The notes under the pieces are model-generated. The model was not told the DNA's origin. It saw only the letters and a program-made list of their open reading frames with translations, and did not search any database. From Acanthaster planci (Eukaryota > Echinodermata > Asteroidea > Valvatida > Acanthasteridae), in contig NW_019091362.1 in NCBI RefSeq assembly GCF_001949145.1, positions 1,225,383-1,289,382 of the forward strand: a stretch of DNA of 64,000 bases, read 5' to 3'. The translations under genes were made by a program, and so were the position numbers. Below, piece after piece: positions 11,331-24,000 of the stretch (within the stretch, counting starts at the first letter, position 1; the number at the start of each line of letters is the position of its first letter).

Positions 11331-13226
11331 GACGGTCCTCAAAACTCCTTCACATTTACAGGTACATGTAACTTGCAGCTGTCAGCACCTCAAGAATTTA
11401 ATCATTAAAAAAGAAAGAATGTGGTAGAAACAGAAAGCAGGTAATATTTTATAGGGCACGGGGATTTAACTGCCTGCTGGCAATAAACCACATTTTGGCA
11501 GGTAAAAGTCCTTTCTTCAATGCATATACATGTACTTAATAAACTAGGCAAATAGTTCCCTTTTACTTAATGTAAACCATATTTCATAAACAAATGTATA
11601 TTTAAAATGGTACACTGGTACTAAAAACTCTGCAGTGTAGTAAAAGCTAGGTACACAGAACAAAATTAGATTTCTTCAAAGGACGCTGACATTTTGGCAG
11701 TTATAAATTGTTACATAAAGGTTCACTCTTAAGTTGAAAGATTTAAAAAGATGTACGTACATGTTACCACGATGCTGTCATCCGTGAAAAGCGTTATTGT
11801 TGGCAATAGAAAATTTGGTCGACTTCAAGGAAGACCAGTCTTGGATGTAAAAAAGAGGTTAATGCCACAAAAGTGACGTTACAAAATGAATTGAGAGAAG
11901 CTATGGATTTGATCTGTGCATGCACTAAACAACGGCACTGTGCAGGCCAATAATGACCATATCTGAATTACTTGTCTATAAACAGAAAAAAAACCGTGTT
12001 ACTTCCAGTCATTAGCCAAATGACTTGGGTGAAGTCAATGCGAGAGAGTAGAGGACACTTGCATTTAGACTGAAATCCTGACTTCCTATCACACAATACA
12101 CATGCATACCGGGATAGGCAACAGCCTCAAAGGTTTTGAAATTGTATACATGTAGGTCTTTGCACATTGACAGATGGCCTAGTTCTGACCTAAATGTACA
12201 TGTCGTTTTCACAAACGCTTACACATCGAATGCCCATGAGTTGATCCCACCTCAGGGGTCATATGAATGTCATGCTACTCATTCTCATAATGTCTCTATT
12301 GATCTCAAGGCTCTGCTGAAACATACATACGTGTCTTTACATTTGGGAATCCCTGTCTGCATATCAGAGAAGTCAAGATTTCTGAGAAGTCGCCAGTTAT
12401 GTTCTGCAACTGTACCACAGAGCCAGGGGCAGGCCTTCATGTACATGTACACAAACATACATGTATTATATTGTCTAATACTGAACGGCAGTTTGATAGG
12501 TATTACTTTTCTCATAAGCACCATCATATCCATGCCCCTCAGACAAAGTTAAATTTTCCAGTCACCAATATGATATTTCAAAGGTTCCGATTTGAATTTA
12601 TATATACCACAATGACGGAAACAACTCCAAATTAGCACATCAAAATTGTCAACAGGCACGGCATGCAGACGGCATGTTACTTGCGTACTACTACGGGGCA
12701 CAATGATGTCCTACTATATTGACACACTTGTGGGCACGCACTATTGCCCAGACTTTCACTGCATTTGAGACAATTTCTCTTGTCAGGAAAGTTGAGACCC
12801 AGTTAAGTTGTGAGGACATTAAGTGTCCCTTCAATGTTTTTGGCCCTTACAAATGTCTGTTTATCACCTGTGTAGTCCCTCAACGGCAGAACAAGTACAT
12901 GTATGTGAGTATATTTCCTGATCTAATACAGATAAGGTTAAATCCCCTTGGGTCTGTAATTGGGTGTCATGCGCAAAACACAAGGGGCAACCATCAAAGT
13001 TTGACCCAGCACCTCTTCCCACGGACACAGATTGCCCAGGAAAGCCCACTCATCACATGCTTTATGTACCTGTACATGTACACAAATCACAATCCATCAT
13101 TATGACAGCACTGTGGTCAAGTCCGTCACCAGTCCCTGGAAGTCCATCAAAGGTTGTCCTGACTTTAGCCCCAAATGATTCAATTGAATTGTGACAAAAG
13201 TATTCCTTTGTCATTAATTCACCCTG

Positions 13227-13277
13227 CTACTCATGGCTGGGACCTACTCATGGCTGGGACCTACTCATGGCTGGGAC
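13227..13277. repeat. Perfect 17-bp tandem triplication
   Basis: The unit CTACTCATGGCTGGGAC occurs three times without a mismatch, so the array is young. No function is apparent. Confidence 0.9.
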
Positions 13278-14754
13278 TTGTGAAAAGAGTTGTGGTAGAA
13301 ACACCACTGATTCATGATACTATGTTCAAAGCCCAAGATCTCAGGAAAAAACCTACATATTACACACTTTCAGAGAGCGATTTGGATCCCTAGAAACCTT
13401 TTTTTTACAAAAATGTACAGCACAATTTGTTTTTACATTGCACATATTTACTCAAGCACAAATTGCACAGCCTAACATTTAACTTTTTAACCAATGACAA
13501 AATGTGATAAAATATGAAACACAAAGGATGAAATTCTATGTCAGACAAAACCAAAAATATACCAATGTATATTTACCTAATTCTTTTCAAATAGTATTTA
13601 TACCTTTAGTACAATCACGCTTTTAAGACCTGTTACGTACATGTAAATACCAGGCTCTAACAAAAGTTGCCCTTGTTTGAAAATTAATATACGTTTTGAT
13701 GTACTCACAACAAATGTAATTACAAAAATTGCACAAAGCATGACGTAATAACCCAAACTTCTGAAAACTATCGAGGAACCTTCCTTTATCTTCAAAAACA
13801 CCTTACTCTGCAGAAGATGAAAAGCATGTTTTCTGTACCTTATCTTGCAGGAGGATCAAGGAACATGTACTAGTGGTTAGGCTCTACCTTCCTCAATCCT
13901 ACAAAATCCTCCAAAACCTTGTCAAGATTGGAAGGTTAATGGAAACGAGTTTTCCACACTCTTTGTAATATTAGACTTGAGTTACGACAATAAATCTCTT
14001 GGACATTCAAATCACTGCACAATCATGAAACAACTTTGCTGAAGGTACTCAATACTTAGTCAAGACTGATGTTCTGTCTGAAAGAGAAGTGTAGCAATTT
14101 TCAAAGAAAAAAAAAGAGAATTACTTTTCCCAAAGGAGGTAGAACAAATAAAAATTCGACAACAGCCTTCATTTTGGCGCAGTTCAAAAATAATTGACTT
14201 CATAACACTGATGACAGTGTCACATCAGCATAAAATATACATTTCACAGAAAATAAAATTTGTAGTTTTCATAGTTTTTCTCTCTTCCTGAAATGAAGTG
14301 GATTTGTTTCCTCCTTGAAGTTCTCTAACCTCACCAAATAAAACATTTCAGCTGGTAATTCTTTCATATTAAAATATGTATGAAATAAATTAATCCCATG
14401 GCTGGCTTTTAAGAACTCAAAAGAAAAGAGGATTTAAACGGAACACTATCAAGATGCTATAACATGAACATATCGATGGATATCATATTATTTGATAAAC
14501 TAGAAAATAGACGAGGGAGTTATAATTTCACAGCGATTTGTAACAATGTAAGGCTTCATATATTTACTTTACAAAATGTCGTTAATACTGCAAAACAATT
14601 GTCAAGTTTATTCCTCTGGTATAAAGCTTGCAGTTCTGTCTGCTCTGTGCACGGATGTGGAGGCTAAAGGCAGGATAAATTTTTTTACAGAGTGTGACAA
14701 ACAGCTACTACTGTCTAGCAAGGACAAAGTTGTTTTACAGACGACAAAACAGTG

Positions 14755-15475
14755 ACAGCCCTAAGTCCTCATCATGTCGCGCCATCATGCCGCAGCATCG
14801 TGCCATCGTACTGTCGGCATTGCGTCATGCCATCTCATGCCGTCACGTTGTGCGTTCAACCTGTTATGCTGTACCATCGACCCATCAAGTCGTGCCCTTT
14901 AGCTGTTGCATCGTGCCATCGCATCGTGCTGTCACATCGTACTCTCACCGTTGCCTCATTACTGGTGGAAATAGAGGGCGTCTTAAGAGATGGAAGGCAG
15001 TTCCAATACCATACCAAAAGATACCATCACATGATCACATCTTGTAGAACCCTATGCACCATGTGCACCCACACTTTTTTTCCCCATGACTTGTGACATA
15101 CGCCCTTTATTGGGTGTGATAATCATCAGCCCTTTTTTAAACACAGTAAGGTACGGTGGCACAATACGACAGATGACACGATGTGACAGCACGACACAAC
15201 AGTGTAATGACATGACGCGATGGTATGACATCAGGACACGACAACATGATGGCAGGACATGACGGCCTAACCCACAACGATACAATAACAGGTGATGCGA
15301 CATTGCAACGGTATGAGGGCAAGACGCGACAGCATCAAGAAACAGTACGATGCCACAACGCAATGCCACAACACAACACAAAAAACAGCATAAAAGTAAC
15401 AACAAAAGAAGCAACGCAATGGCACCGCTCAATGGAACCATCGTAGCATAGCGGGTCGGCACAACGCAACACAAT
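14755..15475. repeat. Inverted pair of degenerate satellite arms
   Basis: The left arm (about 14755-14960) is built from degenerate CATCGTGCCATCG-type words on the plus strand. The right arm (about 15150-15475) is built from the complementary CGACACGATGGCACAA-type words. About 190 bp of ordinary sequence separates them. The arms create spurious Cys/Ser/His-rich open frames. The layout resembles a foldback transposon with subrepeat-filled inverted termini, but no boundary or target duplication was seen. Confidence 0.55.
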
Positions 15476-17825
15476 TTTTTCATCGAAAGAACACCGTATT
15501 AAGAGGACTGAGTTGTGGAGAATTTTTACTTCATTACTCTCATAAGCTCCCAATACTACCCATCAAGCATGTGTGCAGTATGATGTGAATTTAAACCAGG
15601 TTTACACATGTACCAGTTAGGTTACTTGCAAAAAGAGAAGCAATCATAAATGAGTTTTTAATGAGATACATGTACCCAATGGTGAATCTATTCATAGCTC
15701 ATTGCCTCTAAGGTAGTCTTGTTTCAAGTTATCACTGAGTGCATTCACAAAACTGGGAATTCACAAGTATCAAAATCCAGCACGTCAAACAAGCTGAGTT
15801 TTTTCAGTGTTCTCCAAAAAGTCCATGCATGTGCATGTGTTTCACTAATAGAGAGGCAAGGTACAAAAAGCAATGTACACCATGGCAGTCATGAACTGTG
15901 GCTGATATACATATAGATGCACATCTAAACTCTAGGTTCACAGTTTCACTGAGATGAGCTGCTTTTGTATGGTACATGATGGCCTAAAAATGGTTAATAA
16001 TGACCAATGACTTGATGTGGGCTGTTTGCACTGTCAACGGACGAACATGTATTGCACTCTATAAAAAAAGGAGAAGCCTTAATTGCGAGTAATATTTAGT
16101 TTTAAAGTTTTCAGGAGTGCTTTGAACACATTAATTGTACTATCAAACATGTCTGCACCAATGATATATGGTCAACAGATTTGGGCAAGGTTAAAATGTC
16201 ATTTTGTATGACACCATTTCTGCTGGTAATGATCAAAGAATGTGACCACCAGAAAATGTACTCTGCAGAGGTCATCTGAATTTGACAGAACTTGCTCTCT
16301 CAATGAAAATCCAAAGGATGACCCTTGTCAACCCAATTCTAAATTGTAATCAACACTCCGTGACTTCACACCACGCAATATTTCATGCACAGCTTTCTTG
16401 TTAAACATCTAGGTACTTGATCAAGTTATCTGGAAGCAACTTGGAGTAATACTTTCCAAATCTGTGTTTCTCTGAAAAAATACAAAAGTTGTAAAATAGT
16501 AGCAGTATAAAACATCACCACAGCTACAAAACAACAAAACAAGAATGTACAAAAAGTCCTTTGACAGTATCTGCATCACCAACCAATGAATGTCTGCAAA
16601 ACATTTTCCACACACTACTTTCAACAGCGAACAGTATTTTAGATTAAAACCCTCCTTTTGCTGTAACCGTCAAAAACAGTCAAAAATTCCTTCCACTTGA
16701 TTTCCCCCAGTACACAGACACATATGGGAAATTTGACTCGTTTTGACTGATAGGACAACTGTGTCAAGAATGTGTCTTTGCATCTGAAAGTTCAGGAATA
16801 GGAGCATTCCATAAAATTCAGAAAGTGTCAGTAGAAACCAGTAGTTGAGAGCCCATCCTCGGTTTCACCTGCTAGAACAGATGTGACCCGAAGGTAAGAG
16901 GTATCAGGGTTTAACAGAGACAACAGTTCAAATATCCTAATTTTGCTAATGTGCTGCATGCTGTTGCAGAAACAATTGCTTTCTCGATTCTGCACGGTTC
17001 AAATCGTATCCAAATGGCTTTGTAGCAACGTTTAATTTCATCTGCAATTGAAGATTTTACAGTGCTTTTACATGTGTGTACTTTTTAATGGCTATCATTT
17101 CAATGTCTTTGATAACTCTGAAGAACAAACTTTTATAAAAAAAGTATTAAAAAACGTTTTGAAAAAGTCACAGGCATATACGGCCAAAAAGGGAGTCAAA
17201 TTCAACCCACCAATTTCGGCACTTCAAATACATTTGTCCAATAATGTTCCCTAAAGTAGCGCTATTTCATCTGTGCACTGACGCTAATACAAAAAGTCAT
17301 AATCAATACCTCATTACCTCTCGCACAGCATGCTGAAACATCACTGAGCTTGCCTTTATTGCCTAAAACATTTTGGCCCCCTTTTTTTGTTTGGTTGAAC
17401 AAATCTGATCGTAGCACGGTTTCTCATAAAAGTATTAAGAAACTAGTACAAATATTGGTAACAAAAAACCACTTTACTGTTGCCTGACAACATGGGTTAG
17501 AAAATTAGCAATGCTTACTAGCAACGAGATGGTACAGCTTGCATATTTACGTTTAATTAGTCTATGCAAGTCACATGACTTGCCTCCACATAAATAATTA
17601 TAAAACCAGACCAAATTGTAAAGATCGTGCAATACAGGCCCCTAATGTAATCAGCTACTTTTTTCAAGATTTAAACCATCTATTAACTTTACATCATCTA
17701 TTAACAATACAAAGGATTTGCAACAGACCCTATTGATCATAATCTCAAAGGTCACAGAACCTGAGGTCAGACAAGGGTCAATAAAATGACGTACATGTAA
17801 CTCTGCCTCAACAGAGGTGAAAAGG

Positions 17826-18079
17826 TTAAACTGATGTCTCTGCCTCCATGTTGGGGACCTTTGGTGTAGGGAGATCAAACACGATGGGCTTGTTGGAGGG
17901 GCTGTAGTTAACTGTGCAGATGGAGGCGTTAATAAACGTGGTTTTGTTGTCGGTGGTGACACCGTAGCCTTCGTGGATGTGTCCGAAGATATGGTACTTG
18001 GGCTTGACCCGGCGCTGGATAGTAGTGAGGAGTTCCACGCAGCCCGCTCGCTCTTTGGATGTGGTCAAATCCCCATGAC
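17826..18079 (-). CDS. MPPED-like exon 5 (C-terminus)
   Basis: This exon encodes RAGCVELLTTIQRRVKPKYH, then FGHIHEGYG with both ligand histidines, then VFDLPTPK near the end. The stop TAA is at 17826-17828. The acceptor is TGCACAG. Confidence 0.93.
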
Positions 18080-21000
18080 CTGTGCAGACATGGAAAAAGC
18101 TGCTTCATATGCATTGCGCATGTACAATGACCAATCAAATTCACAGATCTAGTAATTTACACACGTGCAGCCTGGGTTCAATCCCAGCCCGGTCCACATG
18201 TGGATTAGGTTTTCAGCCCCTACCTGATCCCGTGGGTTTTACCCAGAATATTCCTCTGGGGTTTTTATCCCACCTCTAAAACCGTAACTGCTTCTTACTG
18301 TCTCCTCTCGTGCTACAGTGCCTAGGGGTGCTCTGAGGAATCCTTGGATTAATTTTAATTAATTTTGGTTTGATTACCAGATATATTTACTACCACTGAA
18401 AGCAATAGCTCTATATGTACAGTAGATCTGTTGGCTTGATTTGTCAGGCAGGATATGCCAGCGTGCCTCACTATGCTGCTCTTTCGCCGTAGTTGAGTCG
18501 TAGTCTAAATCCAGACAAAGCTGTATTCAAAAGTTACGGCTGTGGCTGGAAGTGCTACATGTATGTATGCCAATGGAAGCCACTTACTAAAAAGCTGCAG
18601 CTGTTTCCATAGACGTAAATGTTACTCCTAGCCACAGCCTGTTTATTTAGACAGGGCCTTTAAGATGCACTCTCATCAAACCATAATAATCTCGTTGGTA
18701 CTACCCTCAAGTAAAGGTCAACACACCAATGTTTATCAATCAGGGAGGAGATAGCATAATTACTCCTGGGACTCCAAAAGCAGCAGGGTTTCCATTTAAA
18801 CAACGATGGAGTCCTGGATGGCCCAATAGACTGTATCCGCGGCGTCCCCAATTTCAGTCATATTCCTTAACATACAGTACAAATTTTAAATCCATAAGGG
18901 GGTTGGTACCAGGTGATTTGGGGGGGTCAGAATGAAATCGTAGAATATAGTCTAGTTCCTTGAATTTAACATTTTCCAATAAATACACTACCTTGGGGAA
19001 TATGACTGAAATTGGGAACGCCGTGAATATGGTCTATTTGGAAAAGGTACATTGATCAAACCTACAATACTGTGTCTTGAAACTAACATCCAGACTCAGC
19101 AAATCTAAATTCACGATATTGAATTGAAAATTAATTACTATTATGACGTTAATATAAGCATTTCAGAATGCAAAATCAAGTATACACAAGAACCAGCTTA
19201 GACAATTTCACAGTGCTACTGAGAAACAAAGATCACCAGCATTCTGTATTTATTGTAACTGGTTCCCAGCTAATTTTTGCTCAACACTTAATGCATAAGT
19301 TTGTCGAACATTATTTCTCACTTGTGAGTAAAGCGAGTCTACATGTATAAAACCAGGTTGAGATTTAAGTCAGGTCCAGTTTTGAGCTGCTTTGTTTTTT
19401 ACTCTCCTGGACTCCAAGTCTACTTCATGCTACTTAGAGGGAACCCGCCACTCATTACAATGTTCAGCTACATGTACTGGGTCCTTGCAGAGGCTTCTGA
19501 AAGAGCTGCACCAAGACTGGATACTTGTCCTAATTGACTGAAGCCATCAAAGCTTCTAGACTGCTGTGTGCTGCGATGATTCTGTGGTTTGTTGTCCCTC
19601 TCATCTTACCGACTTCATTTTCTGGTAAGCTTTGAAGTGAAACACGATGCCTATGTATGCTCATCCACTGCCACGGTTGATCATGGCAAAAGAGCTATCC
19701 TGATTGCTGTCAGTCTCTGACTATATCAGAGAGATCACGGTAGTATCCAGACCATAGCAGCGCTCAATGTATTCTTTATACGCACAATGTCAATGTAACA
19801 GCAAGGCCGGGGGGCAGGGGATTAGACAGACAAGTGGTACTTTACCTAATGGTGGTCCATGCGTGACTAGCACATCAATGCCCGCTGGAATAAGGTTCCA
19901 TTTGTCAAGTAGCGGCTGACCTCTTGGCAAATTGAAAGCCCAGTCACAGAACTCTGGTTGCCTATGAATGGAAAGACACAGAAGACAGTTCGCCTCAACG
20001 GGTGCTGTCTACACAAGCATGTACCATAATGCTTGTGTCCCTGAGCGATCTATTTTACCAAGATTCCTTCAACATTACGCAATGTTTAACTGTACAATGA
20101 AACGGCCAAATTCAAACGCACTCAACACTTTGTCAACAGTGTCTGATACATTCATGAATCAACCGATCTAAGTACTACCAATCAAAAAAATTATCAAAAT
20201 AACATGAAAATTCCCTCAGGATTTCGAATTATTACAAATTTGAAAATTCATCATAGGTGTGAAAATTAGTATTTGTAGTCACCAAATTCATAAGGAGGTT
20301 CTATATTTAAGACTTGTGATCACAATTGGAAAAAAATCAATAGATATACATGTAGTTACCATGGCGACCCGTAGATACGGAATCCCATAATGTTGACCTC
20401 GGCATCTTCTAGGTAGGTGCAGTTGGTAAGCAACGAGGGGATGTGCTTCCAATCTTCTTGTTTGACTTCTTGCAGCGCCGTGGCAAAGCTCATAAAGACG
20501 TGGCTGCTCTGCTCTGTCATTAGCTGCCGGTCAAAGGTCACTTCGTGGTTGCCGGCAATGACAACCTTGTGCCTGTGAGGCAACTGACCTGGGGGAAGGA
20601 AAGCAAATGCATGTGTTTCCTTTTAAACTTTTAAAACTTCAAATTTGATTTCCAACTTACAGTTTAATAATCAACATTTAACAGCAACTCCATTAATGAC
20701 CTCTGCAAAGTTTCCTAAGAACATTTGAAATGGTGCATGTTCAGGAGAGGTTCCGGTACAGTAATGGACGTGTTCAAGCTTTTTTGCACAGGACATCATG
20801 ACATTAAATCTTCACACAACAAAATAAAACGAAGGCCTGTTTTTGATACAGGTCTGGAATATACTGTAGGGTCTTTCAAGTTTCAGCTTAACATAAATAT
20901 GGATTAAATTCTCAATTGTCAATTTTTACTCTCAAAAGCAAAAGAGACTATTAATGGTGCGCCATCCCATATTCTACATATTCTAAAATACCATAGTTTT

Positions 21001-24000
21001 GACTTACCCTACTGTGGGTTAGGAAAAGTCACTGGTTACAAGTACATTTGAATTATACATAACTATTTTCATGGTAAATGTAATTTCTTCAGTCAAAATG
21101 GAGGATTCCAACTGTTAGGGCTAAGGCTGCTGGCAATCCAAAACTGTACACAACTTGAAGAACTAGGGGCCTACCTACTCTGAACAATTTCTTTTTTAGT
21201 AAGACCTAAAAATATTGTAAATGGTATTGAACACACCTCAGCTGTCATCAGCTCTTAAACAAAGAGCAACTAATACATGCAGGACATCTTCAACTTTCTC
21301 ATCATATTTTCGACAACTGTGACAAGATCGACGTGTACTCAGCTCACCCAGAAATGCATTGAAGGCTACAACCTCCCTAGGCAGACCAATGTTGCTGAAA
21401 TTGCCGGCATGGATCAAGATATCACCTTCTGGTATCTTGGCCATGTGACTTGTCCTCGAAAACGTGTCCGAGATGCAGACAAACCTGGTGTAACCTGCGT
21501 AGTGACAGACACACATGAACAAAAAAATAAACCAGGAGGGAGGCAAGACTCACCCAAGAATTCGTTGAATCTCTTTATTTCCCTGGGGCGACCAATGTTG
21601 GTGAAGTCGCCCGCATGAATAAGGATGTCACCGTCGGGTATTGTCGGGAGAAGACGGGCGGCTTGGTTGTGTGTGTCAGAAATACAAACAAAGCGTACGG
21701 CCCCTGAACAGTGCAACACAAAGACGGATACCATGCAAAAAATCAGGGTAAAGCTGAAATGAGGTGAAGGCATGCAGGATGGAAACCGAACAAGCAAAAT
21801 TAAAACTAAGTGTGCTCAAAAGAAAAACACAAAGAACACCTTAATATTAATCATGAATACATGTACAATGTACTTAAACATTTACCCTGATGTTAAATTC
21901 TGTAAATAAGATTAAGTAGCTGCACCGCAAAATGCTTATGGACTGCAGTGGGAAGGCCTTCCCCGTGTTAAGGGGGGCAATTTCTATTGTTAAGAAAGAC
22001 AGAACAGCAATATGGGAGCAGATTTCGTCCCCATAATAATTTTGGTCTCTATAACATCTACATTATGTACATGCATATTTCAAGAATCTTCATTTAACCC
22101 AGTAAGAAGGAAGCTCCTGTGTAAACTTAACGATTAAAACTCGAAAAAGTGAAATTTGTCTCTTATTAGAATCTCTGAGAAAGATTTTGTTTTGAAGTAA
22201 AAAAAAAATCTGTTCAGCTTGTACCGGTAACTTTGGGCCCTCTTATTTTGACATATGTAAGAATTTGCCAGCATTTGTGGATTTCAAAATAAATTCAAAA
22301 TAAAAACTTGAAAACAAATCAAAACATGGCACTTTTCTTGCAAGACTTGATGAACAAACTGAACAGACGTATTTCCAGGTTTTGAAGCAAAGAAAAAGGA
22401 AATGATAAAGTTGAAGAATAAGTCAGGGTACTAGCCAATACAGCACAGAATACATGCATGGATAAAAAGTAAACATTCAGGCAAAACAATGTGCATGTAT
22501 ACAGGTATGGAAAGTGCTCTAGCATGGGCATGTACTCTGATACACATACGTGTATACAAGAAAGTGTGGACAGCAGAATATGCAAACATGGCTGGGGCAT
22601 CGTCAGTATTTGGCCTGCCATCTGTCAAGGTCACATGACCCGTCATGTGCAGGGTGTCATCCACTTTTGTTCAGGCATATCCGGTTCGTAAGTGACTTTG
22701 TCACAAAGGCAGACGGGCCATGATTCACAGGCTCCCATTGGACGATCACAGAAGTTGCGCATTAACTTCTGGTTTCATGGTTCCATGTAACCCTATGTGC
22801 AGTGCACGTACATGTATGCAGTGGCCGTGGTTTAAACTGAAGTGACGTCACACTTGCGAACCGGATTGGGATGAGGTCAGAAAATATGCAGGGTCAAAAG
22901 GATATTTCATCCTCTGCTCAGTAGATGCAAACAACCTAAAATAAAAAAAGAAAAAAAATTTGTCTTTGCTTATATGTGTCAGTTTATCTGTTGGTCCTTT
23001 TGTCTTAAATTCTGTCAACACACATGAATGTGATTCATAACTGTGGCTTGGAAATCAAAGATAAAGTGTAAGAAACCATACTTCAAAGTTGCCATTTGAC
23101 AACAAGTGCACATATACATGTATATGTTTATGGACGATCTCCCAACAAGAAAATGTATCAATCAATTTACAATGTATTTACATATGCAAAAGTTGTGACT
23201 GCTTTACTTCTGCAAAATTAATTCTTTATTTAGGAATTAGAGCCTTGCTGTCAGGTTTTGAGGTTTCTGTTTGGAAAATGATTCTTAAAAAGTAAATTCA
23301 ATTAATTCCTGCATTACTGGATTTTTGAAGATAGCAAGGTACCAGCAGAATCAGTGATAAATATTCTTCCAACAATGTGATGCATCTTGACTGCTGTAAG
23401 TCCTCCCTGTGTTTCCCCGATATTTCTTACTGCTTCATAAACATGTTTCAGCCCAAATCCCGTACAACTATAAGGCACAAGTTAATAGTGATGCAGCACT
23501 GATTACAGGAGGCTACTTTCTGCATGTGAAAGTTGAATTATGAGACCACACAGTGCAAGTTTGTTAACAAGAGCAACACTCATGCACATGTACATGTATG
23601 TACGGACACAAGTACAGTATACAGACACATGTAGATACATGTATACCCATAAACTACATGTACATGTATGACTCAGAGTCTCTGGACCGTTTTCACTTTC
23701 ATAACCCTTGTGCTGCCATTTCTGGATGAAACCATTTTCTTTTTTTAACTCTTGGGAAGTTTTAAGAAATTGATGGTGAAACAGCAGTACATGAAGTGAA
23801 CAAGGCCCGGGTACATCTATTCTCCATCTGGGCAGACTTCTTATTCACGCATCCTGCATATTGTGCACGTACTTATGTACTCTTGTACCAAGGCGCGTTG
23901 AACATGATGTTGTATTAATGACACTCTTGGCATCATTGTACCAACCTTCGGGTATGGGAATGTCTGGATTGATGGGCTGGACCACTCTACAGACCGTGGA

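Larger units (their letters stand above)
8736..17825. other. Long gene-poor region between CHMP2A and MPPED
   Basis: No exon of a recognisable gene was found on either strand. The region holds a piggyBac-like MITE (10650-11063), a foldback element (11186-11330), a 17-bp tandem triplication (13227-13277) and inverted satellite arms (14755-15475). Part of it may be a long 3' UTR of the minus-strand MPPED gene, but this is inference only. Confidence 0.5.

Noticed and set aside
14752-15483. Cys/Ser/His-rich open frames on both strands
   Set aside because: They are translations of the inverted degenerate satellite and would be open in several frames by composition.
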